Shown here piece by piece: positions 55,478 to 64,000 of a stretch of 64,000 nt of DNA. The translations under genes were made by a program, and so were the position numbers. Below the pieces are notes generated by a model. That model was not told the DNA's origin and made no database searches. It saw nothing but the letters and a program-made list of their open reading frames with translations. How positions within the stretch are numbered: position 1 is the first letter of the stretch; every line of letters starts with the position of its first letter. Origin of the DNA: Diplodia intermedia (lineage: Eukaryota > Ascomycota > Dothideomycetes > Botryosphaeriales > Botryosphaeriaceae); contig JAKEKT010000068.1 of the NCBI GenBank assembly GCA_021495925.1, positions 124,001 to 188,000 of the forward strand, written 5' to 3'.

Positions 55478-56493
55478 TCGGGAAGCCAGGGCCCCTAGCT
55501 TCTGTCTTCTTGAAGACGACCGGAACAGTCATGAAAAACTGGCGGGATGGTATGGTCGGGTTTGCGGACGGGATGGTAAATGATTGATATTGATAGGAAG
55601 AGAAATGGGCATGTCGATATGAAATGAGCACGACAACCCCAGTTCTAAGAAATGCTTCGCACAGCGGAGAGTTCTCTGATGGGGCGATGTTACGAATGGG
55701 AAACTGAATTCAAAGAAGCGGCGGCATATCAGCTTGATTGGCTATGTAAAGAATCAAAGACGAGACTTGCCTTGTTACCGGAAACGCCGTCATCAGAGCC
55801 GTAGCACTCGGGCTCGCCGTGACCCAGGGCGGCTGTTTCGCCCCAGACAGTACACTTTGCAGCGTCAATCGTGTTGCGCATCAGTCGAGCGTTTCCGGAA
55901 TCAGCGATGGCGAGAAAGCTAGCCAATCAGAACTTCCGCACGCCGCACTTACCCGACGAGATTACCTTACCACAACCATTGACTCCGCCACAAACCGTGT
56001 GCTTGATGGATTTCAAGATCCCTGTTTGCTTCCGTCGTCCATGTTTGTTGCAAGAACACGCCGGCCGTTGGTCATGCGCGGTGACAGCGGCTCGCCATCA
56101 TTTGCCTCAACAGAAACCCGCATCTGCGACTCGAGCAGCATGAAGGCGGGGGAGGGGATGCAGATGCAGGGCGACGATGTGGAGGTGCAGGTGAGTGAGC
56201 CGTTTGTCGTGTAGTATCGTTTTCATGGCGGGGAGCGGGTTTGGCATCGTCGAGGCGTGGGATGCGGCCAGTGTTGTCTTTCGTCGCGATCTCCAGCGGG
56301 AGGCCGAGGGCGCGCGCCCGCGCGATGCCCGGCGGGTGCTTCGTGTTACGTGGTCGGGGGCCCGGTTGTATGACAGGTACCGCGAGGCGGTGTTGACGGG
56401 ATCGGTCCTCGTCGCTGATGCTGCTATCGAGCACGTCCGGCCGTTTGGCCGCTTGGCGGGGTGCTGGATAGCCCGGAGGATGTGGTCGAGTAG
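55478..56493. other. intergenic with short frames
   Basis: A plus-strand frame at 55,819-56,214 contains VMRGDSGSPSF, similar to a serine-protease Ser loop, but no His/Asp context is present. The sequence at 55,921-55,951 nearly repeats 28,458-28,489. No gene is confidently supported. Confidence 0.35.
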
Positions 56494-56925
56494 GTTTCCG
56501 ACACCCAGGTCGTCTTCAACACGCGGACCAGTGGCGATCTCGATGGAGTTGACATCTTCTTTGTTCCTGCCTCTGGAATGCCGTCGTCGATGAGTGTCAC
56601 GGGGAAATTGGGCGGATATGTCAAGATCGGTCACGTCCTGGATGGAAATCCTCACAAGCCGCAGCCCGAGTTTTGCTTGGCTGCCAGTCGACAGGAGCTG
56701 GAGGCAGTCGGCGGAAAGCAGGTTGAGATCAAGGGTGGAGTAGAGCTGGCTGTGTCTGCTGAATGTCTTCTGGATGTATCACTTTCAAGACGAGTAGAGG
56801 GGAATTTTGCGATCCCAGCTAACACGCATGCTATTGGGGACCACCAGGCAGTCTACTTCGTAGGTAGGGAGGCTTATGGCGGCAAATCTATAACGAGTCC
56901 GATGATTATCAAGTATATAGCTTGA
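56494..56925 (+). CDS. hypothetical protein fragment, possibly broken
   Basis: The frame from just after a TAG at 56,491-56,493 gives 143 residues with ordinary globular composition (TQVVFNTRTSGDLDGVDIFF; GGYVKIGHVLDGN; NTHAIGDHQAVYFVGREAYG) and ends in TGA. The reading continues upstream of the TAG for at least ten plausible codons (DSPEDVVE). So this is either the 3' exon of a longer gene with the TAG at an acceptor, or a gene with a nonsense mutation. The first ATG inside is at 56,578. The family is not recognised. Confidence 0.35.
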   Translation, partial: VSDTQVVFNTRTSGDLDGVDIFFVPASGMPSSMSVTGKLGGYVKIGHVLDGNPHKPQPEFCLAASRQELEAVGGKQVEIKGGVELAVSAECLLDVSLSRRVEGNFAIPANTHAIGDHQAVYFVGREAYGGKSITSPMIIKYIA

Positions 56926-57071
56926 AGTCACTATCAGGATGACCAAACAAATGCGTCCCATTGATTCAGTAACCATTTCATCCACTGTTCCACTGGAAGA
57001 CCAAGGCCGAAAAAATAGCCGAGCAGAGCACCCCACATTTCAATCTTCCGTTCCTGGCTGAGTATCCAGTA

Positions 57072-57945
57072 TTACGGATGCGTATCCAACTCCTGAATCT
57101 CCGGTTCGGCGGACATTTCGTAGCTCCCGGGCAGTTCGGCCCTCTGCGGTCTGTAATAAAACGAGGGGCCCCCAAATTCGTCATGCAGCGCATACATGTT
57201 GTATTTTCCTTGATCGAACCACTGATGGTGCACCCTTCCCAATTGCGTTTCGTCTGGCTTTGCTGGCCGTGATGGCTGAGATGACAAGCGCCGCCTTCGA
57301 TAGAAAAGTCCCAGTGACACGAGCACAACAACAGTAATGGGTATTCCAATAGCCAGACCGATTTGGAACTCCATGGAAAGGCCCACAGGACTGTCTGGGG
57401 AAATTTGAGACTCCGTGGGAAGACTCGTGGGAGTGTCTGAGGCAGTTTGAGATTCCGTGGAAAGAGTCGTTGGACGGTTTGATGCAGACGCAGATGTTGC
57501 GCTCGGGCTTTCAGCAAGTTTCTCTCCACTGTGCCCAAGCCAGGTACCGTCCCTGTTCACGCAACAGAGTTCATCCGAAGCACAGCAAAAACTGCCGTCC
57601 TCACATTGAACTACGCGCGGAAAGTAGCCATTCTCCTCTGCGTATAGTCAGAAAACCACGGGGAAATATACAGACAACAAGAGACTTGCCATGTAGGCAG
57701 ATAGTTGCACATGATGCATTTTTCCATGACTTGACAGCACACGTTCCTCGCACAAAGCTGTTGTTGTTGTTCTCCTCGGGATTAAAACAAAGTCGATTAG
57801 GGAGACATTCGAAATTGTATTTGCAGCATGCATCAGATCCAGGGCACTTTCGTTGATGAGATCTCGTCCCGTCTTTGCCCCAACAATCGTCAGCAAAGCT
57901 GGCGTGTATGAGTAGAAAAACAAACAGTATCGGTACGGCGATCAT
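57072..57945 (-). CDS. secreted Cys-rich ectodomain, single-pass membrane protein
   Basis: Exon 1 is 57,672-57,945 and exon 2 is 57,072-57,610. The 61-bp intron (GTATAT...GTAG, with CTGAC inside) restores the frame, giving 270 residues. Residues 1-17 are a signal peptide (MIAVPILFVFLLIHASFA). The ectodomain carries many cysteines, including CPGSDACCKYNFECLPNRLC, CAVKSWKNASCATICL and CEDGSFCCASDELCC. A Ser/Thr-rich stalk and a transmembrane helix (IGLAIGIPITVVVLVSLGLF) followed by RRRR come next. The cytosolic tail has ELPGSYEMSAEPEIQELD, a common tail form in fungal single-pass membrane proteins. It may sense wall or surface signals, but that is inference. A 41-bp alternative intron is possible; the start could also be 57,978. 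Confidence 0.72.
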
Positions 57946-59501
57946 ACTATAAAAGAGGTGAGGTGACGTAATAGACATATAAGATAGAGCAAGTAGGGAC
58001 GAATTGTATTGAGAAGGGTCGATATTCCACACTGTATCGTATTTAACCTAGCAATGTCGCGATATAAAATGTTTGGAAGTAGGAAGCACAACCGGATCGT
58101 AAGCGGTCTGTGATCGCCAACAAATCAGAGCAGACACTTTTCGGACCGATTTATAAAGCTGCAAGGGTCGGATGAGTTCCAGCTCTGATAGGCCACTAGT
58201 ACCGACATGACTAGCCTATGTTACTACCATGCATGTGCCGACCTTTACCGTTTACAATCGCTTTTGGATGTTGGAACTCCAGATCCTCCAGGAATCAGCC
58301 GCCGATCAGAAGCCATCGCCAAGACAAGAAAATCAAGAGCGTTCAACCGCGGATTCGTGAAAGTCCTTAGAGAGCTAGACTCGATGCAACCGTCGAAATG
58401 TTCGAAAATAGTACAATCCAGGGAGGTAGCTTACCAGCATTAAACACGGACAAAATATCTCCAAGTAACTACTCAAGTCAGTCACATGTAGATTTGCCGA
58501 TAGGATATAATATGCCAGCAGCTCGCAACATAGACTATCAAGAAAGATGATCCGGCATCTTTAGTCTTAGACTACTCCGCCGTTTCAATCTTAGTGACGG
58601 CCTCATCCGCAGCGTAGGGGAGGAGGGTCGCCGCCTTGATCCTGGATGTTACGTACAAGGTCAAGCTGCCCCGGGCTCCATCAGCTTCTCCTAAACCTAG
58701 CCGTACTAGACGCACGATAACGTTCCAACATCCTGAGCTGCACGGGGAACACGAATCATATTGCTGCCAAAGCAGCGCGTAATTCCGTGTCAATGGATAC
58801 CCTTTCCCAGGGCCGTGCCACAAGACGTCCTGCATACAAACGAAACAGGCCGCAGCACACCCTCATCCTTCCCCACAATCGACATCCATGGCGCCAAGGA
58901 GGTGGTCGTGGGGGACTATGTAAGCGTGTGGGATTGTCGCCGCTAGGGCACGTTTGGGATAAGATCGACGTGGCTGCGGCGATGGGAAGAGGCCGCAGTG
59001 CGGAGAGAGGGATGTGCAGCGCCTCCTCGCGATGCGAGCGATAATGCGGTCGGCAAAAATTTGTTGCTAAGGATGTCGTGCATGGCGCCAGACAGGCGTC
59101 GGGCCCGGCGGTGCATTCGGGGTGCTGCGCGCGGGATCGCTGGGGGCGCATTTGGCGCGGGCTGTCAGCGGTTGAGCCGCGGGCGGGGCGCGAAAAACAA
59201 CGGTCGACGACAGACGGAGAGTTGGGAGGCGCAGGGGCCGTCCTTGGAAGTGGGCGATGGCGTTGGTATGAAGGGTGGTAGCGGGCGGTTGGGTGTTGAC
59301 GAGAGCCTGGAGTAGTTTGATGTGCGTGACCGGGAGCGAACACGCCATGGCAGTGGTATTACTTGTCTCTTGTAGAACAGCTGCTATTCGTGAAACAACT
59401 CGGAGCGTGAGGGAAGGGCGGTCGACCCAATCACTGATATTGAAAATACTACGTAGGAAGGTAAATAAGAAGTTACGGAGTAGTGAACAATCATACGGCG
59501 T
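57946..59501. other. intergenic with unsupported short frames
   Basis: Several frames of 60-195 codons overlap on both strands between 58,200 and 59,350, but none shows a domain or splice pattern that I trust. Nothing else is recognised. Confidence 0.4.
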
Positions 59502-60529
59502 TTATTTCTTCAGTTCAGGCGCCGTCTCGCTTCTCCCGTCATTCAAAGTAGCGACATTGCCGAAGTACCCCAGCCGCCTTCCAGGACCTCGGAAGCTCTT
59601 CGGCTGGCCAGAAGCAGCAGTACTATAGAAGAACTTCTCCAGCATAGTCCTACCGACGGCGCCCTGGGCGCTCCATGTGCCGTTGCCGATGTCAGTATTC
59701 CCGTACTTCTGCTCGAAAGAGCCCCTTGCCTCGTCCAAATCCAGAACCTGGAGGTTTCGCGCATTGTCTCCGGCCTTGGTATCGCCAAACTCTTGCTTGA
59801 AACGCAGTTGGCTGACAGATGCGACGCGGTTCTCCTCACACAGGCGGAGTTGTTCTTTCAGCGCAGCTTCTTGGTCTCTGAGCGCTTTCTCCACCGCCTC
59901 GGAAGACTCGTCGGAAAGCTCTTGGAGCTTTGCCATGGTTGTGTCGAGATCTGCGAGTTGCTGAACGACGGTCGCCATGGTAGTTTCGTTCTTGCGCTGG
60001 AAGTTTTGGATCGCTACGTTGCTTTGCTCGGAGTTCAGGCTGTTTTGAAGACTGCGTTTTAGTCATGGTCACGAAACCAGGTCATTGGGGCTTACAGTGA
60101 GATCATATCAACTCTGAGGCTGATGAGCTGTCTCGCTTTGGATACTTCCGCTCGGAACTTTTCGATGTTCCCCTTCTTTAGACTGGTCATCACCCGGTCC
60201 GACCAGGCCAGTTTGCTGCCTTCAGCGGAGTGGCGAACGCAACTGTTCAGCATCTTGTGGAAGCCATCGCACAATTTCTTGAACTGCGGAATAATGGAGT
60301 TCAGGGCGGATTTCTGGTCAGTCAGCGCCTGTAATGCTGGTGTTGTTTGTCCGTACGACTCGAGATAGTGGTTCAAGTCCTCGAGAACGCTTTCGGCTGA
60401 CTTGAGGTCATCTCCGGCTCGGGTTAGGGTCTCGGGGGCGTCCTTGATGCTATCTATGAAGTCATAAAGAGTTCTGACGACTTGCGACAGGGCGACAATG
60501 CTGGCAGAGATGCTTAGAGGGTCCGGCAT
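59502..60529 (-). CDS. HeLo-like domain protein with C-terminal amyloid-type motif repeats
   Basis: Exon 1 is 60,096-60,529 and exon 2 is 59,502-60,051. The 44-bp intron (GTAAGC...GCAG) keeps frame, for 327 residues. Residues 1-145 start MPDPLSISASIVALSQVV and form the helical N-terminal domain found on fungal STAND and HeLo/HeLo-like proteins. A coiled-coil-like helix (about 170-225, Glu/Gln/Leu-rich) follows. Two copies of a motif then appear at 229-248 (FGDTKAGDNARNLQV core) and 257-276 (YGNTDIGNGTWSAQG core), 28 residues apart, with a weaker FGNVATLND near 308. HeLo-type domains act at membranes and can cause cell death when released by templated folding of a C-terminal amyloid segment. 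The divergent STAND gene next door carries the same motif, so this is probably its effector. The membrane activity is inferred. Confidence 0.82.
59538..59567 (-). other. possible third, degenerate motif copy
   Basis: YFGNVATLND near residue 307-316 shares FGNV with the receptor motif but lacks the flanking Gln residues. Confidence 0.35.
59658..59717 (-). other. putative amyloid motif, repeat 2
   Basis: Residues 257-276 of the HeLo-like protein. Pattern F-x-Q-x-Y-G-N-T, Asn at column 12 and Q-G at columns 18-19. Confidence 0.65.
59742..59801 (-). other. putative amyloid motif, repeat 1
   Basis: Residues 229-248 of the HeLo-like protein. Pattern F-x-Q-x-F-G-D-T, Asp at column 12 and Gln at column 18. 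Confidence 0.65.
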
Positions 60530-61212
60530 CGAGATTGAGGAGGATTGAGATCCTGAGAAGACGAGTGTTCAGCCTGACAGAAGATGATTGCTGACTTTTC
60601 GAGTTGGGTCCAGTTACCAGGCTCCCTTTTCGCTTCGCGCCTCGGCGGGGGGATAAGAATCAACGGGTGTGGGGCCACGTCACAGGCATCTGCACTGCCA
60701 TGAACGCCACGAAAAATCGATGTGTGGTGACAGCGAATCACAATCACGACCACGCACACGGCGCAGGCGGCGTGAGCTTCGTCAGCCTGACAGACTGTCC
60801 GAGCTGAATCGATTGAAAAAACCAATTCAACCTTTTATCGCTCGAGTGAAAGAAAACAATGCAGTGAATTACAAGTCTCATATGCGGATTCTCGAAGTGT
60901 ATTTGTATATGATGAAATGCTGTCTTACGTCGACAAAGTGAAGCAGCATGGAAGGCTGAAGGGTGGCGATCAGGCAGGATCTCACGTCAGCACCCGCGGA
61001 GCTGAAGAGGATAGGCAAAGCCGCGGGCGCTTAATATGTGAGTCGGGTGGCAATGCGCGAAGAGGCCACCCCGCACGCTTTCAGACGAGGCTGTCTGCTC
61101 CTAGTTGCATTTCCCTCATTTCAAACTTCCCATAAAGTCCACATACGCTGCCTATTCCTCTGCAATATCGCAAAGCGCTTTCGGAAAAGAACAAAACATC
61201 GGATAACCAAAC
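60530..61212. promoter_or_regulatory. shared divergent promoter of the HeLo-like and STAND genes
   Basis: 683 bp between two start codons facing away from each other. Normal composition and no gene is supported. Sharing this interval would allow co-expression, as in other effector/receptor pairs. No specific operator was recognised. Confidence 0.5.
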
Positions 61213-63509
61213 ATGGCGTCTATCTCCCAGACCTTCGGTAACGTGACGGCTAGGGACGGAAATCTCATCGTCCAGGGTGTTCAGCTCCCCCTTTCGGCTT
61301 CTGCTCTCGAACGAAAACGATTCCGACATGGCAACCCGCCACCTCTGAACAGAAATTTCCTCGGCCGTGAATCCGAAATCGCAGAGATCAAGGCTGCCTT
61401 CCACGATGCCGCGGCTGGAGGACAGAAGCGATATGTCATCTATGGCTTGGCTGGCATTGGAAAGAGCGAGATCTGTGTCAAACTACTCAACGACATGCAG
61501 AACGAGTAAGTCCCATACAAAGCACTCTTTTCTTCCGATGCATATGTCTTCCGGATGCTGACTTCAAAAGGTATTGGGGCATTTTTTGGGTTGACGTGAG
61601 CGACTTCGCGTCTGCAGAGGCAGATTTCAAGAAAATTGCGGATCAAATCCATCCTGGCCGAACACATCAGACTCTGGGAGAAGCTCTAAGCGTCCTTGCC
61701 GAAGTCGATGTCATCACCCACCCATGGCTCCTCGTCTTGGACAATGCCGACGAACTGAGGGACTATGCACGATTCTTCCCGTCTTCTTCTGGAGGGTCAA
61801 TTCTCATGACATCGCGCAATCACGAATGTGCCGATCACAACACTATTGGGTGCCTAGAACTCGAGCCAATCTCTTCTGACGAGTCCGTGCTACTCCTCTT
61901 CAAAGCTGCCAAACTGTGCCAACAAAAATGGGAACCCTACCGCCTACAAGCGACGACAATCGCAGAGCTTCTCGGCTCTCACACTCTGGCTTTGGTTCAG
62001 GCTGGCGCGTTCCTATCCCGAGACATCAGGAACTGGAACGAATACCCCAATGTTTTCAAGGACAACCGCCAGTATCTTCTTACAACCTCGCCAAGACAGG
62101 CGCAGTCAAAATACGGCAACGTATACGCAACCTTCGAGGTCTCCGCCCGCGCACTCAAAGTCGATGGCGGCACCGAGGCGGAGGATGCGCTATGCTTGCT
62201 GGGGATCCTTGCCATGTTTCACCACAGCGGATTCCCCACGTCAGTCTTTGAAGATGCTTCGAGAGGATTCGGTTACGCGAAGGATTTTGGATACAGCAAT
62301 CAGTTCGGCAGAATATCAGAGGGCCTTGCGAGCCTTCTACCTGGATTTCTGTCGGACAGCCGAGCTTTGACGTTACGGCTCCAACCAGGGCTGTGCCGTT
62401 TGGAAGCTCTTTCATTCATCAAGCAATCCGGTATCGACAACGAAGACGGTGTCAAGTTGGTCTCGATGCACCCGCTTGCACATGCTTGGGCAAAGGATCG
62501 GCTTGATCAGAGACTGCAAGAACAGGCTTGGGTGTTGACTGGCTCGATCATCGCTCACTCCGCAAAGTCTGATCTACAATATTCCGCCTATTGGAACACA
62601 GAAAACTGGGAACTCCGCGTCAGACAACTCCAGTCTCACATCAGCGCTTTCCGGGATAACAGTGCGGCGTGTAGGCCTCGCGATCCGTGGGTGGTTGAGC
62701 ATCGCCAAGTGGACTGTGTTGTCGTGTTAATACTTTGGTGCTGCAAGGTTTACCAAAACCTAGAGCCTTTTCTCCGCGAAATTTTCAAAATGCTCGAAGC
62801 AGATCCCTCGAGACCAGAGAATGTCAACCTACTACCGTTCCACGAGTATATGGCACTCGTTTGGACCGAACTCGGCGAATACCCGTCGAGTCTGGATTTG
62901 TGGCGACAGATAATTAGACTTCATGAGGCAAATTCTTTGCCCGAAGGAGAGCTGATCTCCTTGAAGCATGAGCTCGCCAGGACTTATCTGGATAGTGGAG
63001 CAATTAGGGAAGCAATCACGCAACTTAAAAGTGTTGTTCAACTAAGAAAGAGAACTTGTTCCGCTAATGATAGTCGCCCACTAATTTCGCAGCATGAGCT
63101 TGGGCGCGCCTACTTGCAGGATGGACAAGTAAAGGAGGCGGTTGAGTTACTCGAACACGTTGTTCGAATTTGGCAGGGCATACTCGCGGAGAGCTCTGCA
63201 GACTTGCTAAGGTCGCAGCATGAGCTTGGGTGCGCTTATAAGGCGGCAAAGAGGTACCCAGAGGCTCTGCGACTCTTCGAGCATGTTGCAGAAATTGCAC
63301 TTTCTCCAGACGACCCAATCCGTCTTGCAACGCTGTCTTGGCTTCCAGATTTCTACATACGAAGCGACCAGCCCGAAAAAGCGAAAGAGGTGGTCGTCGA
63401 GTTTGAACGTGCAACAAGGAGTCTCCCCAAGGATGATGCTCGGCGGCACGTTCATGAGGAATTGCTTGCACATTGGAAGCAGCTTCTCGACATGGAAGAT
63501 GGGTCGTAG
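61213..63509 (+). CDS. NB-ARC/TPR STAND (NLR-like) receptor with N-terminal amyloid-type motif
   Basis: Exon 1 is 61,213-61,505 and exon 2 is 61,571-63,509. The 65-bp intron (GTAAGT...AAAAG) keeps frame, giving 743 residues. Residues 4-23 are a short motif (core FGNVTARDGNLIVQG) with no other N-terminal domain. The NB-ARC ATPase follows: FLGRESEIAEIKAAF (49-63), Walker A GLAGIGKS (78-85), Walker B WLLVLDNAD (150-158), sensor-like GGSILMTSR (172-180) and MHPLAHAW (397-404) at the MHD position. C-terminal TPR repeats of about 42 residues start near 559, 601 and 643 (KHELARTYL, QHELGRAYL, QHELGCAYK). Such receptors oligomerise on ligand binding. An N-terminal amyloid motif can then template folding in a partner effector. 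The partner here is very likely the divergent HeLo-like protein. Confidence 0.88.
61222..61281 (+). other. putative amyloid-signalling motif of the receptor
   Basis: Residues 4-23. Columns shared with both repeats of the HeLo-like protein are Gln (3), aromatic (5), Gly (6), Asn/Asp (7), Val/Thr (8), Ala/Ile (10), Asp/Asn (12) and Gln (18). Confidence 0.65.
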
Positions 63510-64000
63510 GCTTTTGGCGGGTCTACTACTATAGGTCTTCCAAGGATCGATTCTCGGATGGCGGGCTGGCGTTACTGTACGTAAAGGAAATGACTGATGC
63601 TTTACGATCTCAATACAAGGGGAACGATAATCAGCCGTGTTCGAAAGCATGACGGACCTTCGGACCTACATTAACAGGTCCGTGGCTATCTACGTTGGTG
63701 AAGCTTAAATCGCAGCGGCGTCTTGCCCGTTACCTGTGGGTGAGGAGAAGGCGAGCAGCGTTGTGTGGCGGCGCACTGCAGTCGCGGCGCTCGGCATGGC
63801 GCGGAATGGCAGTGATGACGGGATAGTGATCAGAAATCTCCCTCTGTTGGCTGTGGCGGTTGGTGGTGGTGGGTGGGGGAAGTGCGAGACTCTCGGCCAA
63901 CTGCTTCGCCGTCACTCATCACATCAGCGGGATAGGCGGTTTGTCCGCCAACGCGGCAGCGATGCCGAACGTGTTGAGGATGGCGGCGTTGGGGGTGGGG
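63510..64000. other. intergenic, possibly with the 3' end of a minus-strand gene
   Basis: Mostly noncoding. On the minus strand a frame entering from the window edge reads NAAILNTFGIAAALADKPPI and stops at 63,919-63,921. This may be the C-terminus of a neighbouring gene, but there is too little to tell. Confidence 0.3.

Noticed and set aside
55819..56214. Serine-protease-like GDSGSP in a plus-strand frame
   Set aside because: There are no His or Asp catalytic blocks and no signal peptide, and the motif alone is short enough to be chance.
58756..59343. 195-codon minus-strand frame
   Set aside because: The Pro/Arg/His-rich composition and competing frames suggest noncoding GC-rich DNA.

Overview
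This window comes from a filamentous ascomycete (Pezizomycotina). The evidence is short introns of about 44-65 bp with GT..AG borders and CTGAC/CTAAT-like branch sites, many heterokaryon-incompatibility (HET) domain genes, a HeLo-like and NB-ARC/TPR gene pair, and long AT-rich tracts that have lost almost all CpA/TpG while keeping CpG. That last pattern is the mark of repeat-induced point mutation (RIP).

Layout. (1) Positions 1-25,807 hold eight HET-domain genes. Five are a short class (starts at 990-, 2980-, 11,427+, 18,343-, 21,051+) with a WPRRLLHVP...SYTWGRW start and a YGIMQ-type C-terminal half. Three are a long class (13,720+, 18,805+, 23,438+) with a 170-270 residue N-terminal extension, SHTWGRW/LVCIPQD motifs and an AIMSALG motif. 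An 8 kb RIP-degraded block (3,230-11,280) separates two divergently transcribed short-class genes. (2) Positions 25.8-33.7 kb hold a multi-pass membrane protein, an Ecm33-like GPI wall protein, and a CAX-type exchanger with altered ion-binding motifs. The last gene in this stretch encodes a single-pass membrane protein whose 3' end is cut off. (3) Positions 33,725-52,335 are a three-level nest of RIP-dead retrotransposons. A Ty1/copia element interrupts the membrane-protein gene, a LINE interrupts the copia, and a Ty3/gypsy interrupts the LINE. Target-site duplications and equal-length LTRs define the borders. The end of the host gene resumes at 52,336. (4) Positions 54.4-64 kb hold a MYND zinc-finger gene, a Cys-rich single-pass membrane protein, and a divergent pair formed by a HeLo-like protein (minus) and an NB-ARC/TPR STAND receptor (plus).

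Most notable system. The receptor has near its N-terminus a roughly 20-residue motif that aligns without gaps with two copies of the same motif near the C-terminus of the neighbouring HeLo-like protein. This is the arrangement known from NWD2/HET-S amyloid signalling: a receptor and a membrane-active effector, divergently transcribed and sharing an amyloid seed motif. The pair is a strong candidate for an undescribed motif family. Together with the eight HET genes, it makes the window a non-self-recognition / regulated cell-death region embedded in RIP-silenced repeats.

Limits. Splice sites were assigned by eye and by reading frame. No database search was run. Transposon classes rest on recognisable but mutated pol motifs. 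The first 8 kb AT-rich block could not be assigned to a transposon family.
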